Assembly: GCA_005768755.1 (NCBI GenBank)
Contig: VAFL01000020.1
Span: forward strand, 1-64,000
Origin: Paracoccus denitrificans
GTDB taxonomy: Bacteria > Pseudomonadota > Alphaproteobacteria > Rhodobacterales > Rhodobacteraceae
Length of the DNA stretch: 64,000 bases
Direction of reading: 5' to 3'
Shown: positions 40,766 through 49,035 of the stretch, in pieces
Numbering within the stretch: the stretch's first letter is position 1
Layout: the number at the start of each line of letters is the position of its first letter
Position numbers and translations under genes: made by a program
The notes under the pieces: generated by a model
The model's input: only the letters and a program-made list of their open reading frames with translations
What the model was told of the DNA's origin: nothing
Databases searched by the model: none

Positions 40766-42520
40766 ATGTCCGATGAGCACGAGTTCCGCATCCGTCCGGG
40801 GCGCATCCGCTCAACTCGTGCGCAGCAAACCCGGCCCTTCATCGCGCAGGCACTTGCCGCCGCGAAGAAGGCCGGAGGCGGCGTCTCGCGATCCGGTCGC
40901 GTCACATCCGGCAATCGTTCCCGCTTCGGGCGCGGCCAGCGCGCCAGCGTACAGGCCAACCGCCTCATCACCTCCCGTACACGCGGCGCCGTCGTCAAGG
41001 CACGCGTCGTTCGCCACATGGCGTCGTCGGCGCCGCTTGGTGCGCATCTTGATTACCTGCGCCGTGACGGCGTGACCCGAGACGGAGAGAAGGCAAGGCT
41101 GTTCGGGCCGGGAACGGAGGATGCCGATGGTCGCGCTTTCGCGGAGCGCTGCGGTGATGACCGGCATCATTTCCGGTTCATCGTCTCGCCTGACGACGCG
41201 CTGGATATGTCCGACCTCCGATCCTTCACCGACGATCTTGTCGGCCAGATGGAAAAGGATCTCGGCACGCGCCTCGATTGGGTGGCGGTCTATCACTGGA
41301 ACACGGCGCATCCGCATGTCCATCTGATCGTGCGCGGCACCCGCGACGACGGGCAGGATCTCGTGATTTCCCGAGACTACATCAAGGAGGGGATGCGGGA
41401 CCGGGCGCGCGATCTCATCACCCTGGATCTGGGGCCGCGCACCGATCTCGACATCCGCCGCAGCCTTGAGGCCCAGATCGAGGCGGAACGCTGGACACAA
41501 CTCGACCGGCAGCTTGCCCGCGACGCTGGCAAATCCGGTATCGTCGATCTCGCCCCGCTCGCTGATCACCCGCAGGACGAGTTCCACACGCTGAAGGTCG
41601 GTCGGCTGCGCACCCTTGAAATCCTCGGGCTGGCCGATCAGATCGGCCAGTCGCAGTGGTTCATCAAGCCCGAGGCTGAAGCGGTCCTACGCGAGCTTGG
41701 CGAGCGTAGTGACATCATCAAGCGCATGCACCGCGCCCTGACCGAACGCGGCATCGAGCGCGGCTCCGCCAGCTATGTCCTCGCCGGTGAAAGCCTCGAC
41801 GTTCCGGTTATCGGCCGTCTGGTCGAACGCGGCCTTGATGACGAGTTGAAGGGGACCGCCTATGCCGTGGTCGATGGTGCCGACGGCCGCAGCCATCATA
41901 TCAGGCTCCCGCATCTGGATGCCGCTGGCGACAGCCCGCCCGGCTCGATTGTCGAGCTGCGCGCTTATGAGGATGCGCAAGGCGCGCGCCGTGTCGCGCT
42001 TGCCGTCCGCTCCGATCTCGATCTCGGCGCGCAGATCGGCGCCTCGGGTGCGACCTGGCTCGATCGGCAGGCCATCGCCCGCGAGCCCATCGCCCTATCG
42101 GACAGCGGCTTTGGTGCCGAGGTCCGTCAGGCTCTGGATGAGCGCGCGGAGCATCTGATCGGCGAGGGCTATGCCGAGCGGCAGGGCGGCCGCGTTGTCT
42201 TCGCGCGCCGACTGCTCAGCACACTGCGCAGGCGCGAACTCGACAGCCTCGCCGAGAAGCTCGCGGCAGATACCGGCATGTCCTTCGAGCGCGCCGCCAG
42301 TGGCGAATATGTCGCCGGTTCCTATCGTCAGCGCTTCGCACTCGCCTCCGGCCGCTTCGCCATGATCGAGGGTCCCGGACCTGACGGGGGTCTCGGCTTC
42401 CAGCTCGTGCCCTGGTCGCCCTCGCTGGAAAAGCAGATCGGCCGTCACGTCTCCGGCGTGGCCCGCGACGATGGCGGCATCGATTGGGATTTTGGGCGCA
42501 AGCGCAGCCTCGGCCTCTGA
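40766..42520 (+). CDS. virD2: VirD2-like relaxase (DUF3363 family)
   Basis: 584 residues. Basic N-terminus rich in Arg/Ser (SRSGRVTSGNRSRFGRG), then the relaxase core with the metal-binding triad region VYHWNTAHPHVHLIVRG near residues 175-192; upstream SAPLGAHLDYLRRDGV. The C-terminal half is the DUF3363 domain (LPHLDAAGDSPPGSIVELR, QLVPWSPSLEKQIGRHV). It nicks oriT and pilots the strand through the coupling protein encoded next. Nothing appears truncated. Confidence 0.92.
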   Translation: MSDEHEFRIRPGRIRSTRAQQTRPFIAQALAAAKKAGGGVSRSGRVTSGNRSRFGRGQRASVQANRLITSRTRGAVVKARVVRHMASSAPLGAHLDYLRRDGVTRDGEKARLFGPGTEDADGRAFAERCGDDRHHFRFIVSPDDALDMSDLRSFTDDLVGQMEKDLGTRLDWVAVYHWNTAHPHVHLIVRGTRDDGQDLVISRDYIKEGMRDRARDLITLDLGPRTDLDIRRSLEAQIEAERWTQLDRQLARDAGKSGIVDLAPLADHPQDEFHTLKVGRLRTLEILGLADQIGQSQWFIKPEAEAVLRELGERSDIIKRMHRALTERGIERGSASYVLAGESLDVPVIGRLVERGLDDELKGTAYAVVDGADGRSHHIRLPHLDAAGDSPPGSIVELRAYEDAQGARRVALAVRSDLDLGAQIGASGATWLDRQAIAREPIALSDSGFGAEVRQALDERAEHLIGEGYAERQGGRVVFARRLLSTLRRRELDSLAEKLAADTGMSFERAASGEYVAGSYRQRFALASGRFAMIEGPGPDGGLGFQLVPWSPSLEKQIGRHVSGVARDDGGIDWDFGRKRSLGL

Positions 42521-42545
42521 CCTCAACTGGAAAGGATCTCTGCCC

Positions 42546-44531
42546 ATGTCCGCCACCAAAATTCTCTGGGGACAGATCACCACCGTCTTCCTCATCATCC
42601 TTGCCACCACCTGGGGCGCGACGCAATATGTCGCCTGGAGCCTCGGCTATCAGCCGCAACTCGGCCCGCCCTGGTTCGAACTGCTCGGGACGCCGATCTA
42701 TTATCCCCCGGCGATCTTCTGGTGGTGGTATTTCTATGAAGCCTATGCGCCGCCGATCTTCGCGAAGGGCGGCATCATCGCGGCCTCGGGCGGCTTCATC
42801 GCCATCGCGGTCGCCATCGGCATGTCGGTCTGGCGGGCGCGCGAGGCGAAGAACGTCGCCACCTACGGCTCGGCGCGTTGGGCCTCAAAGCCCGAGGTGA
42901 AGGCCGCCGGCCTGCTCGATCCCGATGGCGTAGTCCTCGGCCGATATGACCGCGAGTATCTGCGGCATGATGGCCCCGAGCATGTGCTGTGCTTCGCGCC
43001 GACCCGTTCGGGCAAGGGCGTCGGCCTGGTGGTGCCGACGCTGCTGACCTGGCCGGGCTCGGCAGTTGTCCACGACATCAAGGGCGAGAACTGGCAACTC
43101 ACTTCGGGGTTTCGTTCACACCATGGTCGCGTGCTGCTGTTCGATCCGACCAACCCGAAATCCTCGGCCTACAATCCGCTGCTCGAAGTGCGTCGCGGCG
43201 AGTGGGAGGTGAGGGACGTGCAGAACATCGCCGACATCCTCGTCGATCCCGAAGGCAGCCTCGACAAGCGCAACCATTGGGAAAAGACCTCCCATTCGCT
43301 CCTCGTCGGCGCGATCCTTCATGTTCTTTATGCCGAGCCTGACAAGACGCTGGCAGGTGTGGCCAGATTCCTGTCCGATCCCAAGCGTCCGGTGGACTCC
43401 ACCCTGCGCGCCATGATGACAACCGCGCATCTGGGTGAGGCGGGGCCGCATCCGGTCGTGGCCAGTGCGGCGCGCGAGCTGCGCAACAAGTCCGAGAACG
43501 AGCGGTCGGGCGTGTTGTCGACGGCGATGTCGTTTCTCGGCCTCTATCGCGATCCCGTCGTGGCCGAGGTCACGCGCCGCTCCGACTGGCGGATCAGCGA
43601 TATTGTGGCCGGCGATCAGCCGACCACGCTCTACCTCGTCGTGCCGCCTTCCGACATCAACCGCACCAAACCCCTGATGCGATTGCTGCTCAATCAGGTT
43701 GGCCGTCGCCTCACCGAGGATCTGCAAGCGAATGCCGGAAGGCATCGGCTGCTCTTGATGCTCGACGAGTTTCCAGCGCTCGGGCGGCTGGACTTCTTCG
43801 AGACGGCGCTGGCCTTCATGGCGGGCTACGGCCTCAAGAGCTTCCTGATCGCGCAGTCGCTGAACCAGATCGAGAAAGCCTATGGGCCGAACAACTCGAT
43901 TCTCGACAACTGCCATGTCCGCGTGAGCTTCGCCACCAACGATGAGCGCACCGCCAAGCGCGTGTCGGACGCCCTCGGCACCGCCACCGAGATGAAGGCG
44001 ATGAAGAACTATGCCGGGCACCGGCTGTCGCCCTGGCTGGGGCATCTCATGGTCTCGCGCTCGGAAACCGCGCGCCAGTTGCTCACGCCGGGCGAGATCA
44101 TGCAGCTCCCACCACATGAGGAGATCGTCATGGTGGCGGGCATCCCGCCGATCCGGGCGACGAAGGCGCGCTACTTTGAGGATGCCCGGTTTCAGGAGCG
44201 CGTTCTTTCCCCGCCTGATCTGACGCGCCCGGAAGGAACCCGTGCCGACGACTGGACCGCGTTGCCGATCCCGGCGCGACCCGGTCCTGCCGAGGATGAC
44301 GAGGACCACATGAGGGATGATGAAGATCCGACCGAATCCGAACGCCGCTTGCAGCCCGAACTCAGCCGCGTGAAGCCGGTGGAGAAGAAAAAGCCCATCG
44401 AGAACGAGTTCGAGCCCGATCTTTCCGATGACGTGGAAGAAGATGTTGCCCGGAACCGACGCATGATCCGCCAGGTGCAGGGGATTGCCCGGCAGGTCGC
44501 CATGGACCCGAACGACGGCATGGAGCTGTAG
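42546..44531 (+). CDS. traG: VirD4/TraG coupling protein
   Basis: 661 residues from ATG 42546. Two membrane regions near the N-terminus (TTVFLIILATTWGATQYVA and an FWWWYFYEAY/GGFIAIAVAIG part), Walker A near residue 153 (FAPTRSGKGVGLVVPTL), Walker B near 405 (LLMLDEFPALGRLDFFE). The C-terminal 80 residues are acidic and disordered (EDDEDHMRDDEDPTESER). It links the relaxosome to a type IV secretion channel; the channel genes are not downstream here. Confidence 0.95.
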   Translation: MSATKILWGQITTVFLIILATTWGATQYVAWSLGYQPQLGPPWFELLGTPIYYPPAIFWWWYFYEAYAPPIFAKGGIIAASGGFIAIAVAIGMSVWRAREAKNVATYGSARWASKPEVKAAGLLDPDGVVLGRYDREYLRHDGPEHVLCFAPTRSGKGVGLVVPTLLTWPGSAVVHDIKGENWQLTSGFRSHHGRVLLFDPTNPKSSAYNPLLEVRRGEWEVRDVQNIADILVDPEGSLDKRNHWEKTSHSLLVGAILHVLYAEPDKTLAGVARFLSDPKRPVDSTLRAMMTTAHLGEAGPHPVVASAARELRNKSENERSGVLSTAMSFLGLYRDPVVAEVTRRSDWRISDIVAGDQPTTLYLVVPPSDINRTKPLMRLLLNQVGRRLTEDLQANAGRHRLLLMLDEFPALGRLDFFETALAFMAGYGLKSFLIAQSLNQIEKAYGPNNSILDNCHVRVSFATNDERTAKRVSDALGTATEMKAMKNYAGHRLSPWLGHLMVSRSETARQLLTPGEIMQLPPHEEIVMVAGIPPIRATKARYFEDARFQERVLSPPDLTRPEGTRADDWTALPIPARPGPAEDDEDHMRDDEDPTESERRLQPELSRVKPVEKKKPIENEFEPDLSDDVEEDVARNRRMIRQVQGIARQVAMDPNDGMEL

Positions 44532-44535
44532 CGCC

Positions 44536-44979
44536 ATGACACGCCACAGGAAGAAATCGAAGATCACGATCTATCTTGACCCCGATGTCACCTCGGCGCT
44601 GGCGGACTTTGCGGCACGCCGGGATCGCTCGCAATCCATGATCGCCGAAGCCGCCATCGCGTCGTTCCTGTCGCCGGACGATGCCGAGCGGCGCGAAGCG
44701 GTTGTCGTCAAGCGCCTCGACCAGCTCGACCGCCGCATGGCGCGGCTTGAGCGGGACGTCGGCATCGCCGTCGAAAGCCTGGCGGTGTTCATTCGGTTCT
44801 GGGTCACGACAACGCCGGCGCTGCCTGAGCCAGCGGCGAAGGCCGCGAAGGCCAAGTCGGCGGAACGATATGAGGCGTTCATCACCGCACTCGGCCGGCG
44901 CCTCGCGCAGGGGCCGAAGCTCCGGCAGGAAATCTCGGAGGATGTGGCCGGATCAGAACAGGGTGCGGGGACACACTGA
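44536..44979 (+). CDS. CopG/RHH-type transfer protein
   Basis: 147 residues, 5 bases after traG. N-terminal RHH-like stretch (KSKITIYLDPDVTSALADFAARRDRSQSMIAEAAIASFL), then a coiled-coil helix (KRLDQLDRRMARLERDVGIAVESLAVFIRFWV). In related elements it stands between traG and trbB. The C-terminus (QEISEDVAGSEQGAGTH) differs from what I would expect, and just after it the backbone is lost, so this may be the breakpoint of a deletion or insertion. Confidence 0.8.
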   Translation: MTRHRKKSKITIYLDPDVTSALADFAARRDRSQSMIAEAAIASFLSPDDAERREAVVVKRLDQLDRRMARLERDVGIAVESLAVFIRFWVTTTPALPEPAAKAAKAKSAERYEAFITALGRRLAQGPKLRQEISEDVAGSEQGAGTH

Positions 44980-45258
44980 TTGGTATACCATTTCGAGCCC
45001 ATCAGCGACATTCAGGCAGACTGCGGTATGGCGCAGCCCCTCACGGATGCGGAAGAAGACCCGGCCCAAAGTAGACATTCCAGCGCTGTCGATCCTGCCT
45101 GGCGACATGTCCGAAAGCGGACACCGCACTCTTGCCGAACGGAAATCCACCCAATCAGTAAGACACGGCGGCGGCCTTCGGCGGATACTTGCGGTTCAAG
45201 CTGTGCAAAGCGCTGTTCGCTCGGTATCGTTGGCCAAGGGCGGGAGGGATGTTCAGCA
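44980..45258. other. Breakpoint region where trb genes would be expected
   Basis: No trbB-like sequence is recognisable in any frame. The region has lower GC and no ribosome sites until GGGAGGG at 45242-45248, which serves the ATPase gene. Confidence 0.5.
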
Positions 45259-46827
45259 GTGGAAATAAGTAGACTTAAAATATCAAACTTTCGCTCTATC
45301 AAAGAGGCAGACATTCAGTTTGGCGCGGTTACAGTCCTTATAGGAACCAACAACGCCGGAAAGTCGGCGATACTGGAAGCGATCCGCATCGCGCTTACCA
45401 GACGGTGGGGACAGCGCGGAACCGGATTCACTGAATATGATGTGCATCTGTGCGACGGTAGGCCAGATCCAAAAGTCGGCGATCCCGTCGTTATCGAGGT
45501 CGAGTTCCAGGAGGCTGTCGCCAACGAGTGGCCCGAGGACCTCCACGGCGAACTCGAAGACATCATCCAACTCGATCCAGTGACCGGCCGCGCGTCAATA
45601 ATCATGCGCGTCAGCTGCTCATGGGAAGCGGCCGAAGAGAGTTTCGTGCCACGATGGGAATTCCTGAACGTCGAAAGGAACCCACTCGCCGGGCGCGGCG
45701 CTCGCGCCGTCAATCTCCAGGAGTTCTTCCAGTTTCTGCCCGTCTTCTACCTTGAGGCGCTCCGCGACGTCACGGACGAGTTTTCCTCAAGGAGCCAGTT
45801 CTGGGGCAAGTTGCTCCGGACGGTGCAAATCCCTGAACCTCTCGAGCAGAAATCAAAGCGGATCTTCGACCTTCTGAATCGACGCTTGCTCGACGCTGAT
45901 CCGCTTCTGGCCAATCTTGCCAACGGTCTTTCCCATATCAGCCGCGTCGCCGCCACCGACGTCCCAGGCCAGGCGGACTTGCGGCTGCTGCCCCTCAATA
46001 CATGGGATATCCTCTCGAAGGCGGAGGTCATCTATCAGACGGAGGGCGGCAAACCGTGGCTACCGTTGGCGCGGCACGGTCAAGGCGTGCAGAGCCTTTC
46101 CGTCATGTTCCTCTTCAAAGCCTTCGTTGAGCTGATCCTGAGCGATCTGTACCGGCCCGAAAGCACAGCTGTCCTGGCTCTTGAGGAGCCGGAGACACAT
46201 CTCCATCCTCAGGCGGCCCGCAGCCTTTGGCGTCATATCACTGAGCTCCCAGGCCAGAAGATCGTAACGACACATTCGCCGTACTTCCTACAGCACGTTC
46301 CGTTCCGCGATATCCGCGTCGTCCGTGTCGAGGCCAACGGCACAACTGTAAGCGCTCTCCCCCGTCAATTCCGCGCGCCCGTCCCGCATGTTCCCCAGAT
46401 TGACGCCATCATCGCAGCCTCCGCCGGCCTCATCACTTATGACCGCGGTCTCAACGAACTCGTGCTGTCCGGCGCTCTGCCCCAAAACCAGTATCGCGAT
46501 CTCCTCATCGCCTACGGCGGACGCCCTGACACACAGACCATCCACGCCGCGCTGCGTAAGGCATCCGATGCATCGCAGGAGTTCGTCTCGGACGCGGAAC
46601 TGGAGCAGCTGGAGACATTTGCTCGGCGGATCCGTGGCGAAATATTCTTCGCACGCCGCTGGCTTCTCGTGGAGGGCCCGTCCGATTACCATCTGGTTCA
46701 TGGCATCGCCAAGGGCCTTGGCTACGACCTTGATGAACACGGCGTCGCCGTCATCGATTTCCAGAACAATGGCAGCCCCGAGATTATGCGTGAGTCATTG
46801 TCTCAGCTTTCCACTCTGGGAAGGTAG
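45259..46827 (+). pseudogene. OLD-family ATPase/nuclease, 3'-truncated
   Basis: Probable GTG start at 45259 (GGGAGGG 10 bases upstream) giving MEISRLKISNFRSIKEADI. ABC-type ATPase: Walker A IGTNNAGKSAILEAI, ABC-like region ARHGQGVQSLSVMFLFKAF, Walker B AVLALEEPETHLHPQA, switch His in KIVTTHSPYFLQ. A Toprim domain begins at RWLLVEGPSDYHLVHGIAKGLG but stops after FQNNGSPEI; beyond about 46785 the reading frame runs into unrelated DNA (MRESLSQLSTLGR, stop). The Toprim metal site would be incomplete. Full-length relatives are defence or repair nucleases. The loss coincides with the neighbouring IS110 element. Confidence 0.75.
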
Positions 46828-46999
46828 AGGCAGACGGTTTCTGGGACGGCCATCCCAGGAACTGGTGACGGGCGGGCCTCCCCGAGGAATGACCCGACGA
46901 GCGGTCGCAAAATATCTTGCCACCCGTCACATCTGTCAGGCCATCCGAACGGTAGAGGGGCCTTCGCGGCCGTGCATAATCAAGGATCACGACAAGCAT

Positions 47000-47968
47000 A
47001 TGAGCAGCAACTTCCACGAAGGCCATCGCACGAATATCATTGCGTTTGAGGTTTCTAAAGCGAGCCTAACCGTCCACAGCCTGCCCGACGACCGGCAGGT
47101 CACCATCCCAAACACCGCGCCCGCGATCAGACGCTTGCTCAAAGCAAAGACGAAAGGCAGCAACCCTTTCGTGATCTGCGAGGCATCCGGTGGATATGAG
47201 CGCCATGTTCTGAATTGCGCAGTCGAGGTGGGGCTTTCAGCCCATCGGGCGCATGGCACGCGGACACGGAATTTCGCGAAATTCTTGGGCCTCTCTGCCA
47301 AGACAGACGCGGTGGATGCGCGAATGCTCGCGCTATTCGCCGCCAAGTCGGTCGATCTGCGGCTATGGCAGCCACCCGCCCCAGAGACGGTCGAGCTGCG
47401 TGGCTTGCGGCGGCGGCGCGATGATCTGGCACAGATGATCCGCATCGAGCAAAACAGGTTGGAGCATCCGCAAATCAAGCATGTGGAACGCTCTCTGAAG
47501 CGTCATGTTCGCGCCATGAGCAACGAGATCAAGGAGCTCGATACTCAGATCGCCGCATTGGTCGCCGCAACGCCGGAGTTTCGGCAGAAGTCGGGCCTGC
47601 TGACGTCTGTGATCGGCGTGGGGCTAAAGACGGCAGCGGCCTGTCTGGCTTATCTTCCAGAGCTGGGGTCGCTGACCAAAGGAGAGGCTGCTTCGATTGT
47701 CGGTCTTGCGCCCCATGCTCAGGATTCAGGGACGCTGAAAGGACGCCGCCGCATTTCAGGAGGCAGGCGTGAGGTCAGGTCGAGCCTCTATATGGCGGCA
47801 TTGACTGCCCTCCGCCTCGATCCGGCGATGCAAGCTTTCGCGCACCGCCTGAAAGAGCGTGGCAAGCCCGCGAAAGTGGTCATCACCGCAATCATGCGGA
47901 AGCTCGCCGTCATCCTGAACGCGGTGCTCAAGACTGGGGAGCCTGCGCGTCGAACTCATTCGGCATAG
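47000..47968 (+). CDS. IS110-family transposase
   Basis: 322 residues from ATG 47000. N-terminal DEDD (RuvC-like) domain and C-terminal Tnp_IS116/IS110/IS902 domain (LLTSVIGVGLKTAAACLAYLPELGSLTKGEAASIVGLAPHAQDSG), with the RRISGGRREVRSSLYMAALTA end. The first catalytic position, usually Asp in a GxDVSK motif, is Glu here (IAFEVSKASLTV); ICEASGGYE and KTDAVDARML supply the others. IS110 elements have no classical inverted repeats; exact ends cannot be set from sequence alone, but the left one is probably near 46786. Confidence 0.88.
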   Translation: MSSNFHEGHRTNIIAFEVSKASLTVHSLPDDRQVTIPNTAPAIRRLLKAKTKGSNPFVICEASGGYERHVLNCAVEVGLSAHRAHGTRTRNFAKFLGLSAKTDAVDARMLALFAAKSVDLRLWQPPAPETVELRGLRRRRDDLAQMIRIEQNRLEHPQIKHVERSLKRHVRAMSNEIKELDTQIAALVAATPEFRQKSGLLTSVIGVGLKTAAACLAYLPELGSLTKGEAASIVGLAPHAQDSGTLKGRRRISGGRREVRSSLYMAALTALRLDPAMQAFAHRLKERGKPAKVVITAIMRKLAVILNAVLKTGEPARRTHSA

Positions 47969-48175
47969 CGATTGCGGACCTTCGCTCGCCTGCGCACGAA
48001 CAACCGCTGTGCGGACCGAAGCTGCCGTTCGCAGATGCAGCGAGAGCATGTACTTCGCTGGCGCGGGATTCACCAAAAGGGCGGGGAGCCGACCTTCGCC
48101 GCGGGTGCGAGCACCGCGCGTTTTCACGATCTGAGCGGACATTCAGCCTGACTTGCTCCGCCGGGTCTGGGTTGA
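47969..48175. repeat. Post-IS region with imperfect direct repeat
   Basis: GGAGCCGACCTTCGCCGCGGG (48085-48105) resembles GGAGCCAACTGTTCGCTGCGGG (48191-48212) in the same orientation, and similar GACC-TTCGC pieces occur at 47976 and 48016. This looks like the short interspersed sequence type seen between genes in Rhodobacterales; identity is not certain. Confidence 0.3.
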
Positions 48176-48676
48176 TTGATACTAAGGCCGGGAGCCAACT
48201 GTTCGCTGCGGGTGAGAATGCCCCTGAACGAGGAGCCGCTTGAGGTGCAGACCGAGGCGTGGCTAATGAAGCGTATCGCAGTCTGCCCCCGCGGCCATGC
48301 GGCGGAGGCGGCGGTCTTCGATCCCATCATCGCGGCAAGCGGCGAGCCGGCCTGCAGGGACCTCGCCCAAGCCACCCGCATCGCGCTTCCCATGGAAACC
48401 AATCTCGGCCTCGGTGCCGACCATCCGCTGGTCCACCGCAACATCGATCTCGCGGGGCATCCGCCGCTGCGGGACGGCGATCTCCTCGACCTTGTCGATG
48501 CGCGGCTCCAGGCGGCCACGCAGATGGCGCAATGCTTCGTTGAGGCTCCTCGTAACCGACTTCTGAAGCTTGCAGACGCTCTCGAGACGGCAGGCACGCT
48601 CGACGCGGGCGACATCGCCGAGATCTTCAATGGAGGGAAGGGCGGGATACCGTGCAACCCGCAGCCATCGCGATAA
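48176..48676 (+). pseudogene. C-terminal fragment of an M41-peptidase/AAA protein
   Basis: The open frame includes PRGHAAEAAVFDPIIAASGE, DLAQATRIALPMETNLGLGAD and, near the end, NRLLKLADALETAGTLDAGDIAEIF. This order matches the C-terminal zinc-peptidase half of FtsH-like proteins (GRAAE, DLxxAT, LGLG, LxxLAxAL...L). The N-terminal AAA ATPase and the HExxH zinc site are missing, so it is a remnant. The ATG at 48267 gives 136 residues without a good ribosome site. ATP-dependent zinc peptidases are known cargo of alphaproteobacterial ICEs. Confidence 0.5.
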
Positions 48677-48818
48677 TGGCCGCAAGCATCGTCCGGCATT
48701 CGCGACGTCCGGATCGGTCAGGCTCCCGCTGCGCGTCTTGGCGGCTGCCGCCAGCGTCGCATCAGTCTCCAACCCCGAGATCACAGCCAGCCATCACCGC
48801 TTAAGAGAGGTTTGTCCC

Positions 48819-48914
48819 ATGAGCATCAGCATCGCCGCCGACGGCAGCCCGGGCCGCTTGGACGAGGAGCTCAAGCGCCCGCACCATCTCGTCGCCAACC
48901 TCAAGCGCATCTGA
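48819..48914 (+). CDS. 31-residue open frame, doubtful
   Basis: MSISIAADGSPGRLDEELKR then PHHLVANLKRI, preceded by AGAGAGG at 48804-48810. The ribosome site is good and codon use fits, but the piece looks like the severed N-terminus of a longer gene. No family is recognised. Confidence 0.25.
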   Translation: MSISIAADGSPGRLDEELKRPHHLVANLKRI

Positions 48915-48954
48915 TTGGCCCGTCACCCAAATCCGACCATTTCACATATAACTT

Positions 48955-48968
48955 GATATTTGAATATC
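48955..48968 (+). promoter_or_regulatory. Candidate TetR operator upstream of ohyA
   Basis: GATATTTGAATATC: 6-base arms, 2-base spacer, in an AT-rich 60-base patch about 70 bases before the oleate hydratase start. The regulator gene lies just downstream of the enzyme. Confidence 0.4.
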
Positions 48969-49035
48969 GAACACTATCTATTGTCTTCAAGGTCGTCACG
49001 TTTGACACGGCCAGATACAGATAGCGGAGCCTCAC

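Noticed and set aside
40519..40776. Possible 85-residue gene between the transglycosylase and the relaxase
   Set aside because: Composition (Cys/Ser/Arg-rich) looks random and the DNA repeats GCACCGTGC explain the sequence better.
43116..44567. 483-codon minus-strand frame across traG
   Set aside because: Shadow of a conserved coupling protein gene.
46388..47968. 526-codon version of the IS110 transposase starting far upstream
   Set aside because: The extra 200 codons overlap the OLD-type gene in another frame and do not match the family; ATG 47000 is the natural start.
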